Below, one piece after another: positions 17,732 to 27,493 of a stretch of 64,000 nt of DNA (its first letter is position 1; each line of letters opens with the position of its first letter). The stretch spans positions 682,001-746,000 of the forward strand of contig NZ_AP022672.1 of NCBI RefSeq assembly GCF_013374095.1. The letters run 5' to 3'. A program made the position numbers and the translations under genes. This DNA comes from Sphingomonas sp. HMP6 (GTDB lineage Bacteria; Pseudomonadota; Alphaproteobacteria; Sphingomonadales; Sphingomonadaceae). The notes beneath the pieces were generated by a model, which saw nothing but the letters and a program-made list of their open reading frames with translations, was not told where the DNA came from and searched no databases.

Positions 17732-18412
17732 ATGATGGGACGATTGATCGCCTATCTCGATTCGATCAAGGCACGCGACCCGGCCCCCCGCTCGCGGCTC
17801 GAAATTCTGACTTACCCCGGCGTATGGGCGTTGGGGTATCACCGCGTCGCACACGCGCTGTTCAAGGCCCGGCTGTTCTTCCTTGCGCGCGCGGTTAATC
17901 ACTTCTCGCGCTTCCTCACCGCGATCGACATTCATCCGGGCGCGACGATCGGTCGTAATTTCTTCATCGACCATGGTTTCGTGGTGATCGGGGAAACGGC
18001 GTTGATCGGCGACAACGTCACCATCTACCAGTGCGTGACGCTGGGCGGGACCAACCCCGACAATGGCGTCGCGGGCAAGCGCCACCCGACTTTGTGCGAC
18101 AATGTCATCATCGGATCCGGCGCGCAGGTGCTCGGGCCGATCACGATGGGCAAGGGGTCGCGCGTCGGTGCCAATGCCGTGGTAACGCGCGACGTGGTCG
18201 AAGGCGCGGTGATGGTCGGCATCCCGGCGCGCGCGACGATGGTCGAGGGCGGCCAGAAGCCGAGCGGCTTCCTGGCGTATGGCACCCCGTGCAGCGAGAT
18301 GTTCGATCCGGCGACACAGAAGGTCGAATTGCTGCGCTGCGAACTGGAGACGATGCGCAAGCGGCTCGACGCGTTGCTCGCGGAGAATGAGGATCAGCGC
18401 GATCGTGCGTGA
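17732..18412 (+). CDS. cysE: Serine O-acetyltransferase (short EpsC/CysE type)
   Basis: A 226-residue left-handed beta-helix acetyltransferase. After a short helical N-terminus come the hexapeptide repeats and the conserved segments DIHPGATIGRNFFIDHG, VVIGETALIGDNVTIYQ and VTLGGT, with the active-site His in DHG. It makes O-acetylserine, the carbon skeleton for cysteine. The C-terminus (GTPCSEMFDPATQKVELL and on) is longer than the shortest homologues and includes a coiled-coil-like tail. DUF2794 follows after 18 bases in the same direction. Confidence 0.93.
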   Translation: MMGRLIAYLDSIKARDPAPRSRLEILTYPGVWALGYHRVAHALFKARLFFLARAVNHFSRFLTAIDIHPGATIGRNFFIDHGFVVIGETALIGDNVTIYQCVTLGGTNPDNGVAGKRHPTLCDNVIIGSGAQVLGPITMGKGSRVGANAVVTRDVVEGAVMVGIPARATMVEGGQKPSGFLAYGTPCSEMFDPATQKVELLRCELETMRKRLDALLAENEDQRDRA

Positions 18413-18430
18413 TCCGGTGTTCGCCGTCTG

Positions 18431-18772
18431 ATGGGGACCGTCACACCTTTTCCCGTTCCGCGAGGGGTCGCGCCGCAAATCGGGTTCGAGCGTCTTGAGC
18501 TGACGCGGATTCTCGACCTCTATGGCCGGATGGTCGCGGCGGGGCTGTGGCGCGATTATGCGATCGAATTCGCACACGATGCCGCAATCTTCGCCGCCTT
18601 CCGCCGCGCTGCAGAACGCCCTGAGTTCCGGATCGAGAAGCGCCCGGCGCTGCGGAACAAGCAGGGGATGTGGGCGCTGATCGGCGAGCAGGGCATGGTG
18701 CTGAAACGAGGCCACGAGCTGGGCCCGGTCCTCGCGCCCGTAGAGCGGCGATTGATGAAAATCGTCGACTAG
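18431..18772 (+). CDS. DUF2794 family protein, unknown function
   Basis: A 113-residue basic protein of the alphaproteobacterial DUF2794 family, recognised from FERLELTRILDLYGRMVAAG, WRDYAIEF and RPEFRIEKRPAL. It has no membrane segment or signal peptide. It follows cysE by 18 bases and is probably co-transcribed with it. The family has no known function. Confidence 0.85.
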   Translation: MGTVTPFPVPRGVAPQIGFERLELTRILDLYGRMVAAGLWRDYAIEFAHDAAIFAAFRRAAERPEFRIEKRPALRNKQGMWALIGEQGMVLKRGHELGPVLAPVERRLMKIVD

Positions 18773-18814
18773 GCGGCGCTGCTGTGACCGGCTCAGGTGC
18801 TTGATACGCCTTAT

Positions 18815-18918
18815 CCCGTTCGCCCTGAGCTTGTCGAAGGGCTGCGCGCCACACATCCCACATTGATCGTGGCGCGCAGGGCTTCGACAGCCCCGGATCA
18901 GGTCCAGGGCCGAACGGG
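18815..18918. repeat. Dispersed palindromic repeat (GACAAGCTCAG family), copy 2
   Basis: The left arm CCCGTTCGCCCTGAGCTTGT continues through CGAAGGGCTGCGCGCCAC; the right side begins GTGGCGCGCAGGGCTTCGAC and ends CGAACGGG. The arms are complementary, apart from an insert (near GGATCAGGTCCA) in the right arm. It lies between DUF2794 and the convergent membrane-protein gene and may act as a bidirectional transcript end. Confidence 0.85.
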
Positions 18919-18938
18919 AAAGCGAATGGATCGCTATA

Positions 18939-19970
18939 TCAGGCCGCCACCATCTGCCCGACGGGCGGCAGGCGATCGCCGATGCTGCCGAGCATCCCGA
19001 CAACGGTCCGCCGCATCGTCGGCCAAAACGCCGAGAGCGTCAGCAGTGCCGACCCGATCACCAGCGCGGTGAATGCCCAGGCAAGTTCGACCGCGCCCGC
19101 ATTCTGGAACAGCGCATACATCGCATAGAGCACGTAGACGAGGCTGGAGACGAGCAACGCGCGCCGGTCGACCGCCAGCGCGACGAAGGCGAAGGCGAGG
19201 TACAGCGCGAGCACGATCAGCGCTGTACCGATGCCGATCTCCCCGCCGAACACGCCGAGCATGTGGAACACCGGATGCGCAATCATCGGTGCGGCGGCGA
19301 GATGAAGCCAGAAGGCGACATCCGAGCGGCGTGTCCGGCGTTCACGGTCGGACATGTCCCAGCGCATCGCCAGCGCGAACACGGCGACGCCGCAGACCAG
19401 TACCAGCGGATAGATCGCGTCCTTGTTGTCCGGGATTGCCGCCATTACCAGCCCGACGACGACCGCGGCTGCTGCTGCTGCGCCTGCAGCAACGGTGATC
19501 GGCACCATGAAGCGCCGCCAGTGCAGCCACGCGGCCGCCGTCGCCACCAGCGCGATGCCCGCACCGATTGCGGCATTGGTCGAATCGGAGAAATCGGGCC
19601 GCAGTTCGACCAAAACACCGATCAAGGTCGCTGCGACGCCACCGACGAAGGCGAGAAGGAGTAAGATGCTCGGCAGCGCCATGCGGCGCGCGCGCGTGAA
19701 ATATTCGGCAAGCGACCAAGCGGCGACCGCGACCAGCGCCCCGGCCAGCGGCGTCGTGATCGACTTGCCGATCCACGCAACTGCGGTCAGCACCAGCGCC
19801 ACCGCGATCGAGACGAAAATGTCGTTGAAGCCCGAGAGCAGCCGAAAATGTTCTTCGTCGACCGCCGGGGCGGCATTGCTCGCGGCGATGTGGTTGCGCA
19901 GCGCAGCGGCGGCCTGGGCACTGATTGCCCCGGCCGTCACCGCGCCGTCGATATCGCTTTCGCTATACAT
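18939..19970 (-). CDS. Multi-pass membrane protein of unknown function
   Basis: A 343-residue protein. Its first ~60 residues are soluble (SESDIDGAVTAGAISAQAAA, then EEHFRLLSGFNDIFV); the remainder holds about 10 hydrophobic spans, including a stretch of alternating Ala/Val/Leu helices. A similarity to DUF2157-type membrane proteins is possible but not certain. The start ATG 19970 has AGGAGG eight bases upstream. A dyad, TGTAATG-N6-CAATACA, lies 40 bases upstream and could be its operator. It is on the same strand as the SDR gene, 75 bases away. Confidence 0.75.
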   Translation of the reverse strand: MYSESDIDGAVTAGAISAQAAAALRNHIAASNAAPAVDEEHFRLLSGFNDIFVSIAVALVLTAVAWIGKSITTPLAGALVAVAAWSLAEYFTRARRMALPSILLLLAFVGGVAATLIGVLVELRPDFSDSTNAAIGAGIALVATAAAWLHWRRFMVPITVAAGAAAAAAVVVGLVMAAIPDNKDAIYPLVLVCGVAVFALAMRWDMSDRERRTRRSDVAFWLHLAAAPMIAHPVFHMLGVFGGEIGIGTALIVLALYLAFAFVALAVDRRALLVSSLVYVLYAMYALFQNAGAVELAWAFTALVIGSALLTLSAFWPTMRRTVVGMLGSIGDRLPPVGQMVAA

Positions 19971-20009
19971 GGTGGTTCCTCCTGTTGATGACAGGAGGAA
20001 TACCATAGG

Positions 20010-20029
20010 TGTAATGGTGTAGCAATACA
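20010..20029 (-). promoter_or_regulatory. Candidate operator dyad upstream of the membrane-protein gene
   Basis: TGTAATG at 20010-20016 and CAATACA at 20023-20029 form an inverted repeat (6 of 7 pairs) with a 6-base spacer, 40 bases before the start codon at 19970. TGTA...TACA dyads of this sort are used by GntR-type repressors, but no such regulator is adjacent. Confidence 0.35.
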
Positions 20030-20045
20030 GTGAGTGAGGACGCCC

Positions 20046-20945
20046 TCAGCCGCCTTGCAGCTTCTTGAGGATGCTCATCGACTGCTCCGACCCGCTCTGC
20101 GGGGTTAGCTCGCCGGTGCGATCGGTGATCTCGGCCCAATGCGCGGCGATTCCCTCGGGCGAGAGCTCGTCTCCGGTCAGCAATTTGCCTTGCGTCAGCG
20201 TGACATAGGCAGCCTGGAACACCCCCGCACCAGCACCGATGATCTGGTTGGTCGGGGCGTCCTCCGAGACGAGATAGAGCGCAGCAGGGGCGACCTTTTC
20301 GGGGGCGAAGGCCGCAAACGCCTCGGCCGGGAACAGATCCTCGGTCATCCGCGTGCCCGCGGTCGGGGCGATCGTGTTGACCTTGATGTTGTTCTTCGCG
20401 CCCTCGATCGCGAGCGTCTTGGTCAGGCCCGCGAGGCCGAGCTTGGCCGCGCCGTAATTCGCCTGGCCGAAATTTCCGTACAGGCCCGTCGAAGATGCGG
20501 TCATCAGGATGCGGCCGTAATTTTGCCCGCGCATCGTGTCCCACACCGCCTTGGTGCAATTGGCCGATCCGTTGAGATGCACGTCGATCACGAGTTTGAA
20601 ATCGGCGGGCTCCATCTTGGCGAAGCTCTTGTCGCGCAGGACACCGGCGTTGTTGATCAGGATGTGAACACCGCCCCACTTGGCCTTCGCTTTGGCGACG
20701 AGCTCTACCATATGCTCATATTCGGTGACGCTGCCGCCGTCCGACATTGCTTCGCCACCCATTGCCTCGATTTCCTCGACGACCTTAAGAGCAGCGTCAG
20801 AATGGCCTGTGCCATCGCGTGCGCCGCCGAGATCGTTGACCACCACCTTGGCCCCGCGCCGCGCGAGTTCGAGCGCATAGGCGCGGCCCAAGCCACCACC
20901 GGCACCGGTGACGATGGCAACCTTGTTGTCGAAACGAATGGACAT
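20046..20945 (-). CDS. Short-chain dehydrogenase/reductase, 3-hydroxyacyl-CoA dehydrogenase-like
   Basis: A 299-residue SDR: nucleotide-binding TGAGGGLGRA near the N-terminus, NNAG, the catalytic serine in TASSTGLYGN and YGAAK. The NDLGG segment and the ~300-residue length resemble the dehydrogenase domain of peroxisomal multifunctional enzyme 2, so the substrate is probably a (3R)-hydroxyacyl-CoA in fatty-acid breakdown. The start ATG 20945 gives MSIRFDNK. A paralogous thiolase lies at 62.5 kb but nothing here ties the two together. Confidence 0.85.
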   Translation of the reverse strand: MSIRFDNKVAIVTGAGGGLGRAYALELARRGAKVVVNDLGGARDGTGHSDAALKVVEEIEAMGGEAMSDGGSVTEYEHMVELVAKAKAKWGGVHILINNAGVLRDKSFAKMEPADFKLVIDVHLNGSANCTKAVWDTMRGQNYGRILMTASSTGLYGNFGQANYGAAKLGLAGLTKTLAIEGAKNNIKVNTIAPTAGTRMTEDLFPAEAFAAFAPEKVAPAALYLVSEDAPTNQIIGAGAGVFQAAYVTLTQGKLLTGDELSPEGIAAHWAEITDRTGELTPQSGSEQSMSILKKLQGG

Positions 20946-21098
20946 GAGCGGACTCCTCAAAAAATCGGTTGAGGCGTCCTAGGCGATTGTACGCGCGGTG
21001 CAAGCCACCGCCATACCGCAGACACGAAAAGCCGACGCGCGGAGTCCGCGAGTCGGCTCGGTATGCTTAAACGTGGGGTGAAAAACTTCCGCGAAATC

Positions 21099-21425
21099 TC
21101 AGCGCTTGCGCGGAGGGCGCGGCGTCGAATGCAGCCGCTCACCACGCGCGTTCGAACGCTCGGTGCATTGATCGACGACGGTCCGCGAACACATCGGATA
21201 GGAGCCCGTAGCGGGCATTGGTGCCGCTGGAGCCGCACCCGACATGTTGGCGTCTGGCGTCGTCATCGGGGTAGCTGGCGGCGTGGGAGCCATCGCTGGA
21301 TCGGCGGGCTGTGCCGGCGGCGCGGGCTGCGTCATTGCGGGGTCTTGCGCGGGCGCGGGCATCGTCTGCGCGAGCGCCGGGGTGGCGACGGCGGCAGTGA
21401 GGGCTGCAAACATCATGAACTTCAT
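21099..21425 (-). CDS. Small exported Ala/Pro-rich protein, unknown function
   Basis: A 108-residue protein: signal peptide MKFMMFAALTAAVATPALA, a Pro/Ala/Met-rich linker, and a C-terminal basic segment (YPMCSRTVVDQCTERSNARG) with two cysteines eight residues apart that could form a disulphide after export. The start ATG 21425 has AGGAG ten bases upstream. No known domain is recognised. It is 82 bases downstream of phoB on the same strand, and may be transcribed from it. Confidence 0.65.
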   Translation of the reverse strand: MKFMMFAALTAAVATPALAQTMPAPAQDPAMTQPAPPAQPADPAMAPTPPATPMTTPDANMSGAAPAAPMPATGSYPMCSRTVVDQCTERSNARGERLHSTPRPPRKR

Positions 21426-21507
21426 GGGGAGTCTCCTGCGAACGGGCAGCATTGTGTGCTGCTCGCCCGCTCAAACGCACATGCCCGCGCATGGCTCCCG
21501 CTTTTCT

Positions 21508-22200
21508 TTACGCTCCCGAATCGAGCGCGTAGCCCGCCGAGCGCACGGTCCGGATGATATCGGGCCGTTCGCCGCGATTGATCGCTTTGCGCAGGCGGCG
21601 GATGTGGACGTCGACCGTGCGGCTTTCGATGTCGCTGTCATGCCCCCATACCGCATCCAGCAAGCGCTCGCGGCTGAACACCCAGCCGGGATGCTCCAGG
21701 AAATGCTTGAGCAAGCGGAATTCGGTCGGGCCGAGCGGGATTACCTCGCCCGAGCGGCGGACCTTATGGCCGACCGTGTCCATCTCGATGTCGGAATAGG
21801 TCAGCTGCTCGCCCGCCAGCGCCGGGCGAACGCGGCGCAGTACCGCGCCGACACGCGCAACCAGTTCGCGCGGGGAGAACGGCTTGGTGACGTAATCGTC
21901 CGCGCCGGTTTCCAGCCCGCGCACGCGATCCTCTTCTTCGCCGCGGGCGGTGAGCATGATGATCGGCACGTTCGCGGTTTCGGGCATCCGGCGCAGCCGG
22001 CGGCAGACCTCGATGCCCGACAGCCCTTCAACCATCCAGTCGAGCAGCACGATGTCGGGCGCATTTTCCTTGGCCAGCAGCAGTGCTTCCTCGCCATCGG
22101 GGGTTTGCGTGATCTCGAAATCCTCGCGCTTGAAATGCCAGATCAGCAGCTCGGCGAGCGCCGCATCGTCTTCCACCAGCAACATTTTGGCTCGTGCCAT
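21508..22200 (-). CDS. phoB: PhoB, phosphate-regulon response regulator
   Basis: A 230-residue OmpR/PhoB-type regulator. The receiver domain carries the acidic pocket VEDD (residues 9-12) and the phospho-accepting Asp54 in VLLDWMVEG; the C-terminal winged helix ends with RTVDVHIRRLRKAI. In phosphate limitation PhoR phosphorylates it and it binds Pho boxes, one of which lies before pstS. It is the last gene of the phoR-pstSCAB-phoU-phoB array, 29 bases after phoU. Confidence 0.95.
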   Translation of the reverse strand: MARAKMLLVEDDAALAELLIWHFKREDFEITQTPDGEEALLLAKENAPDIVLLDWMVEGLSGIEVCRRLRRMPETANVPIIMLTARGEEEDRVRGLETGADDYVTKPFSPRELVARVGAVLRRVRPALAGEQLTYSDIEMDTVGHKVRRSGEVIPLGPTEFRLLKHFLEHPGWVFSRERLLDAVWGHDSDIESRTVDVHIRRLRKAINRGERPDIIRTVRSAGYALDSGA

Positions 22201-22229
22201 GTCGTTCGCTCCTTCAGGTCGTGGGCAGC

Positions 22230-22922
22230 TTAAGTAGTGGGCAGGGCGCCGCGGTCGCGCTCGGCCATGTGCGTGCCGGTCGCCGCGAAATAGATCATTT
22301 CGGCAATGTTGGTCGCGTGGTCGCCGACGCGTTCGAGGTTCTTGGCGACGAACAGCAATTGCGCGACCTGGCCGATCGTCTTGGGGTTTTCCATCATGTG
22401 GGTGACCAGCACGCGGAACAGGCTGTTGTAGAAATCATCGACTTGCCGGTCGCGATCGCACACTTCGACTGCCGCCTCGGCATCGCGCGCGGCAAAGGCG
22501 TCGAGCGCGTCGTGCACCATCTGCACCGCCAACGCCGACATGGCGGGGAGGACCGAGAGCGGCTCGATCTCGCCGTGGCTTTCGATCAGCGGCACGCGCT
22601 TGGCGATGTTCTTGGCGTAATCGCCGATCCGCTCCACCACGCCGGCGATCTTCAGCGCCGCGACGACCTCGCGCAGATCGTCGGCGAGCGGCGCACGCAG
22701 CGCGATGATCCGCACCGCCAGCGCCTCGACCTCCATCTCCAGCGCGTCGATTTTCTTGTCGCCTGCGACGATCGCGCGTGCGCCCTCCAGATCGTGGCGG
22801 CGCAGTGCCTCCATCGCGGCGGCAATGGCGTGTTCGGCCAAGCCGCCCATTTGCGCGATCAGTCCGCGCAACTGCCCGATCTCGTCGTCGAAGGCTTTCA
22901 CTGTATGGTCGTTCAAGGGCAT
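22230..22922 (-). CDS. phoU: PhoU, phosphate signalling regulator
   Basis: A 230-residue PhoU with two PhoU repeats of three helices each, containing the conserved metal-binding patterns (VERIGDYAKNIAKR and LERVGDHATNIAE). PhoU links the Pst transporter to PhoR and represses the Pho regulon when phosphate is plentiful. It follows pstB by six bases and precedes phoB by 29. Confidence 0.96.
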   Translation of the reverse strand: MPLNDHTVKAFDDEIGQLRGLIAQMGGLAEHAIAAAMEALRRHDLEGARAIVAGDKKIDALEMEVEALAVRIIALRAPLADDLREVVAALKIAGVVERIGDYAKNIAKRVPLIESHGEIEPLSVLPAMSALAVQMVHDALDAFAARDAEAAVEVCDRDRQVDDFYNSLFRVLVTHMMENPKTIGQVAQLLFVAKNLERVGDHATNIAEMIYFAATGTHMAERDRGALPTT

Positions 22923-22928
22923 GTCCTA

Positions 22929-23699
22929 TCAGCCGTACCGGCCGGTGATGTAATCTTTGGTCCGCTCCTGGCGGGGATTGGTGAAGATGTCCGAGGTTGC
23001 GCCATATTCGATCAGCGTGCCCAAGTGGAAAAAGGCAGTCCGCTGCGACACCCGCGCCGCCTGCTGCATGTTGTGCGTGACGATGACGATGGCATAGCGG
23101 CCCTTCAACTCGTGGATCAGCTCCTCGATCTTGGCGGTCGCGATCGGGTCGAGCGCCGAGCACGGCTCGTCCATCAGGATCACTTCGGGATCGACCGCGA
23201 TCGCGCGGGCGATGCACAGGCGTTGCTGCTGGCCGCCCGACAGCGCGGTGCCGCTTTCGGTCAGCCGGTCCTTGACCTCATCCCATAGGCCAGCGCGGCG
23301 CAGCGACTTCTCGACGATCTCGGCGAGTTGCGGCTTGTTCGCGGCCAGGCCGTGGATGCGTGGCCCATAGGCGACATTCTCGAAGATCGATTTGGGGAAG
23401 GGATTTGGCTTCTGAAAGACCATGCCGACGCGGGCGCGGAGCTGCACGACGTCCATCTCGGGCGCGTAGATATCCTCGCCGTCGAGCGTGATGTCGCCCT
23501 CGACCCGCGCCGAGGCGACCGTGTCGTTCATGCGGTTGAGCGTGCGCAGGAAGGTCGATTTGCCGCAACCCGACGGGCCGATCAGCGAGGTGACCTGATC
23601 CGCGTCGAAATCGAGCGAGACGTCGTTGATCGCCTGCTTCGCCCCGTACCAGACGTTGACGTGGTGCGCGGCGATCTTGGGTTGGTTCGGAATGGTCAC
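22929..23699 (-). CDS. pstB: PstB, phosphate ABC transporter ATP-binding protein
   Basis: PstB, 256 residues from a GTG start at 23699, which overlaps the pstA stop as GTGA. Walker A is GPSGCGKST (residues 41-49), the ABC signature LSGGQQQRL, and Walker [14 protein letters not shown]. Family marks are HHVNVWYG near the N-terminus and NRMND. It drives phosphate import through PstC-PstA. Upstream in-frame residues to 23825 are pstA in another frame. Confidence 0.96.
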   Translation of the reverse strand: MTIPNQPKIAAHHVNVWYGAKQAINDVSLDFDADQVTSLIGPSGCGKSTFLRTLNRMNDTVASARVEGDITLDGEDIYAPEMDVVQLRARVGMVFQKPNPFPKSIFENVAYGPRIHGLAANKPQLAEIVEKSLRRAGLWDEVKDRLTESGTALSGGQQQRLCIARAIAVDPEVILMDEPCSALDPIATAKIEELIHELKGRYAIVIVTHNMQQAARVSQRTAFFHLGTLIEYGATSDIFTNPRQERTKDYITGRYG

Positions 23700-24994
23700 C
23701 AGCGAGTCTCGAATTTGTTGCGGAGGTAAATCGCGAAGCCATTCATCGCGAGCAGGAAGACGAGCAGGACGATAATCGCGGCGCTGGTCTTTTCGACGAA
23801 GCCGCGGTCGATCTGATCCGACCATAGGAAGATTTGCACCGGGAGCGCGGTGGCGGGATCGGTAATCTTGCCCGGCGGGGAGGCGATGAAGGCGCGCATC
23901 CCGATCATCAACAGCGGCGCGGTCTCGCCCAGCGCGCGGGCCATTCCGATGATCGTGCCGGTCAGGATGCCGGGCAAAGCCAGCGGCAGGACATGGTGGA
24001 AGACGACCTGGATCGGGCTCGCACCGACGCCAAGCGCCGCATCGCGGATCGAGGGCGGCACCGCCTTGATCGCGTTGCGACCGGCGATCACGATCACCGG
24101 CATCGTCATCAGCGCGAGCGTGAGCCCGCCGACGAGCGGTGCCGAACGCGGCAGGCCGAAAGTGCCGAGGAACACCGCCAGGCCAAGCAAGCCAAAGATG
24201 ATCGAGGGCACGGCGGCGAGATTGTTGATCGAGACTTCGATTAGATCGGTCCAGCGGTTCCGCGGCGCATATTCCTCAAGGTAGAGCGCCGAGAGCACGC
24301 CGATTGGGAAAGCGAGGATCAGCGTCACGAACATGGTGAAGAGTGAGCCCTTGAACGCGCCCCAAATCCCAGCGCGGGTCGGGTCGTTCGAATCGGACGC
24401 GGTAAGGAAGGGTACGTTAACGCTGGTCGAGAGCGCGTTCTTGCTGCGCAACTGCGCGACGATCGCCTCGGCAGCGGGATCGCCCTGGCGCTTGGCCGCG
24501 ACGTCGATCATACCGCCGGCGGGCACCCAGACCGTTGCGCGCGTGCCCAGGATCGCGGGATCGCGCTTCACCGCCGCACGCACGCTCAGCCACGCGCCGT
24601 CGGAGAGCAATTTGCCGCCATCCTTGCCGTAAGCGGCGACGGCGGCGGCGGCGGTCGCTTGCTCGATCCCGGCGCCTGCAAGCGCGAGATCCGCACCCGG
24701 ACCGGTGAGCCGCGCCACGTCGAGCGTCAGGCCGGCGCGCGCGAAATCGATCGGCAGCGCAATCTGGGTCTGCAGGAAACCGCTCGCGCCGTTGACGATC
24801 ATCGTCACCAGCAACACCGCGAGGAAACCGGCCGACATGACGACCGCTGCCAGCCCCATGAAACGGAAGCGCCGCTCGGCACCATAGCGGCGGCGGATAC
24901 GGCGCTGCATCGACGTGGTGCGCCAGTCGGTCGGCGCACGCTCGGCCGGTTCCGCCGCAGTGACGGGGATGCCAGGAACCAGCGTGTCACTCAT
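23696..24994 (-). CDS. pstA: PstA, phosphate ABC transporter permease (with long N-terminal extension)
   Basis: PstA of 432 residues, much longer than E. coli PstA (296). The first ~200 residues form an extra domain (DUF3333-type) with one membrane span followed by a large periplasmic part; the remainder has five to six spans and the permease signature [20 protein letters not shown]. Such extended PstA proteins are common in alphaproteobacteria. It overlaps pstC by eight bases and pstB by four. Confidence 0.95.
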   Translation of the reverse strand: MSDTLVPGIPVTAAEPAERAPTDWRTTSMQRRIRRRYGAERRFRFMGLAAVVMSAGFLAVLLVTMIVNGASGFLQTQIALPIDFARAGLTLDVARLTGPGADLALAGAGIEQATAAAAVAAYGKDGGKLLSDGAWLSVRAAVKRDPAILGTRATVWVPAGGMIDVAAKRQGDPAAEAIVAQLRSKNALSTSVNVPFLTASDSNDPTRAGIWGAFKGSLFTMFVTLILAFPIGVLSALYLEEYAPRNRWTDLIEVSINNLAAVPSIIFGLLGLAVFLGTFGLPRSAPLVGGLTLALMTMPVIVIAGRNAIKAVPPSIRDAALGVGASPIQVVFHHVLPLALPGILTGTIIGMARALGETAPLLMIGMRAFIASPPGKITDPATALPVQIFLWSDQIDRGFVEKTSAAIIVLLVFLLAMNGFAIYLRNKFETRW

Positions 24995-26363
24995 AAGCTT
25001 CGCGATACCGTTTCACGACCGTCAGCGCGACGATGTTGAGGAGCAGGGTGATGACGAACAACGTCAGCCCCAGCGCAAAGGCGGCGAGCGTCTTGGGGCT
25101 GTCGAACTCGGCCTCGCCGGTCAGCAGGTCGACGATTTGTTTGGTGACCGTCGTCGCGCTGGCGAAGGGGTTGAGCGTCAGCGTGGCGACGCCACTGGCG
25201 GCCATCACCACGATCATCGTCTCGCCGATCGCGCGGCTGACCGCGAGCAGAACGCCGCCGACGACGCCGGGCAGGGCGGCGGGCAGCAGCACCCGGCGGA
25301 TCGTCTCGGACGCGGTCGCGCCCATCGCGAGGCTGCCGTCACGCATCGCCGCGGGCACGGCAGCGAGAGAATCGTCGGCCATCGAGGACACGAACGGGAT
25401 GATCATCACCCCCATCACCAATCCGGCGGCGAGCGCGCTTTCCGAACTGGCATAGGTGATGCCGATCGACACCGCGAAATCGCGCACCGCAGGCGCCACC
25501 GTCAGCGCGGCGAAATAGCCGTAGACAACAGTGGGAACGCCCGCGAGCACCTCAAGGATCGGTTTCATCCACCGCCGCGCGGTCGGCGTCGCATATTGCG
25601 TCAGATACACCGCGCTCATCAGCCCGAACGGGATCGCTACGATCATCGCGATCACCGCGCCGATGAAGAACGTTCCCCAGAACAGCGGCACCGCGCCGAG
25701 CGTCTTGCCCGGATCGGCGGGATCGATGACTTGCGGGCTCCAATGCGTTCCGAACAGGAAATCGCCAATGGGTACAACGCTGAAAAAACGCCATGATTCG
25801 AACAGCAGCGAGGCGACGATGCCCATCGTGGTCAGGATCGCGATCAGCGATGCGCCGAGCAGGCCAGCCATCACGACATGCTCAATCTGGGTCCGCGCGC
25901 GGAAATCGGGGCGGACCCGTGTGTAGGCGAAGGCACCGCCGGCAAAGGCGAGCAGCAACGCCGCGGCGCTGCCGATCCAGTCGAACCGGCTCTGCGCGAC
26001 GGCATAAGCGGGGGCGAGCTTTTGCGACAGCGGGTTGAACGCGCCGAAGCTGTTCCCCGCCGCCAGGTTGCGCGCTTCGGACAGGATCGCGGCGCGGTCG
26101 AACCCCGGCGGCGGCAGTTGTGCGGCGGCGGGATCGCGCAGCACGCGATCCGTCACCAGCGCAGGCGAAGTCGATGCCCATATGGTCAGGAACAGCGCCG
26201 CAGGGAGCATCGTCCACAAGGCGACATACCCGCCGAAATGCGACGGCAGCGAGCTGAACCGCGCGGTACTGCCGCGGCGGAAGCCGACCGCGCGCATCCG
26301 CGCGGTCAGCCAGCCGATCAGGCCCAGTCCCGCAATGACCAGAAAAAGCGCGAGCACCGACAT
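24987..26363 (-). CDS. pstC: PstC, phosphate ABC transporter permease
   Basis: PstC of 458 residues, longer than the E. coli protein (319), with an N-terminal extension of two spans and a periplasmic segment. The C-terminal half has the permease core including the EAA-like loop AMGATASETIRRVLLPAALP. It begins MSVLALFLVIAG at ATG 26363; the longer frame upstream overlaps pstS. It pairs with PstA. Confidence 0.95.
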   Translation of the reverse strand: MSVLALFLVIAGLGLIGWLTARMRAVGFRRGSTARFSSLPSHFGGYVALWTMLPAALFLTIWASTSPALVTDRVLRDPAAAQLPPPGFDRAAILSEARNLAAGNSFGAFNPLSQKLAPAYAVAQSRFDWIGSAAALLLAFAGGAFAYTRVRPDFRARTQIEHVVMAGLLGASLIAILTTMGIVASLLFESWRFFSVVPIGDFLFGTHWSPQVIDPADPGKTLGAVPLFWGTFFIGAVIAMIVAIPFGLMSAVYLTQYATPTARRWMKPILEVLAGVPTVVYGYFAALTVAPAVRDFAVSIGITYASSESALAAGLVMGVMIIPFVSSMADDSLAAVPAAMRDGSLAMGATASETIRRVLLPAALPGVVGGVLLAVSRAIGETMIVVMAASGVATLTLNPFASATTVTKQIVDLLTGEAEFDSPKTLAAFALGLTLFVITLLLNIVALTVVKRYREAYE

Positions 26364-26365
26364 CG

Positions 26366-27430
26366 CTATTGCAGCTGCGCCGGATCGAGCGGCGTCTCCG
26401 CCTTGACGATTTGCGCGCTCAGCTTGCGCACGTCCTCGGGCGCCGCAATCAGCCCCTTGGCGACGAGCGGGCCGCTCGGGTCCCACGCTTTTGCGTACAG
26501 CCCAAGATACTCGCGCAAGCCCTTGATCGCGGTGAGATGCGCTTTCTTCACATAAAGGAAGAGCGGGCGCGATCCGGGGTACGCCCCGCGCGCGATCGTC
26601 TCATAGGTCGGCTCGACCCCGTTCAGCGGCACGCCGTTCAATTTGTCCTTGTTTTCCTCGAGGTACGAATAGCCGAAGATGCCGATCGCATTGGGGTTGG
26701 ACTGCAGCTTCTGGACGATCAGATTGTCGTTTTCGCCGGCATCGACATACGCACCGTCCTCGCGGATCGCGGTGCAGCGCTTGGCGTAGCCGGCCGGGTT
26801 CTTCTCCTTACTCTCGGCGAAGGACGGATCGATGGCATCGCACCCGCGCGCCAGGATCAGCTCGGCCAGCGCATCGCGCGTGCCGCTGGTTGAGGGTGGG
26901 CCGTAAATTTGGATCGGGATCGCCGGGAGCGCCGGGTTCACGTCTTTCCATGTCTTGGCCGCGTTGGGCTGGCCCATCGGCGTTGCGGCGAGCGCCTTGT
27001 ACAGGTCCACCGCCGTCAGTTGCAGCTTCGGTCCCGATTTCGATTCGGCAAAGGCCACGCCGTCGAGCCCGATGTGAATCTCAAGAATCTCGTTGACGCC
27101 GTTCGCCTTGCACGTCGCATATTCGCTCGCCTTCATCCGGCGCGATGCGTCCTCGATATCGGGATGCGCGGCGCCGATTCCAGCGCAGAACAGCTTCATG
27201 CCGGCACCCGTTCCGGTCGCCTCGATCGCGGGGGATTTCACCCCCGGCGTCGCGTTGACGAGCTGTTCGGCGACGATCGTGCTGAAGGGAAATACCGTCG
27301 AGGATCCAACGACGGTGATGTGATCGCGCGATCCGGCGCCACCGCCATTGGCCTGATCCTGGCATGCGGCAAGCGCGAGCATCGATGCGGCGCATGGAAG
27401 GAGCGACAGTGTTGCAGCGATCCGGTTCAT
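26366..27430 (-). CDS. pstS: PstS, phosphate-binding lipoprotein
   Basis: A 354-residue phosphate-binding protein with a lipobox LAAC (Cys22) after a short signal sequence, so it is membrane-anchored in the periplasm. The phosphate loops are visible as VVGSSTVFPFST, ATGTGAGMKLFC and PPSTSGTRDA. It is the first gene of the pst operon downstream of the Pho box and should be the most strongly induced. pstC begins three bases after its stop. Confidence 0.95.
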   Translation of the reverse strand: MNRIAATLSLLPCAASMLALAACQDQANGGGAGSRDHITVVGSSTVFPFSTIVAEQLVNATPGVKSPAIEATGTGAGMKLFCAGIGAAHPDIEDASRRMKASEYATCKANGVNEILEIHIGLDGVAFAESKSGPKLQLTAVDLYKALAATPMGQPNAAKTWKDVNPALPAIPIQIYGPPSTSGTRDALAELILARGCDAIDPSFAESKEKNPAGYAKRCTAIREDGAYVDAGENDNLIVQKLQSNPNAIGIFGYSYLEENKDKLNGVPLNGVEPTYETIARGAYPGSRPLFLYVKKAHLTAIKGLREYLGLYAKAWDPSGPLVAKGLIAAPEDVRKLSAQIVKAETPLDPAQLQ

Positions 27431-27493
27431 GGAATTTCCCCTACGGGCGTCACCTGCCCCGGAGTCGCGGTAACAGGGCGACGGGCACCCTGT

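Noticed and set aside
24915..25796. Open frame antisense to pstC/pstA
   Set aside because: Composition dominated by Arg, His, Asp and Gly, typical of shadow frames; no start signal.
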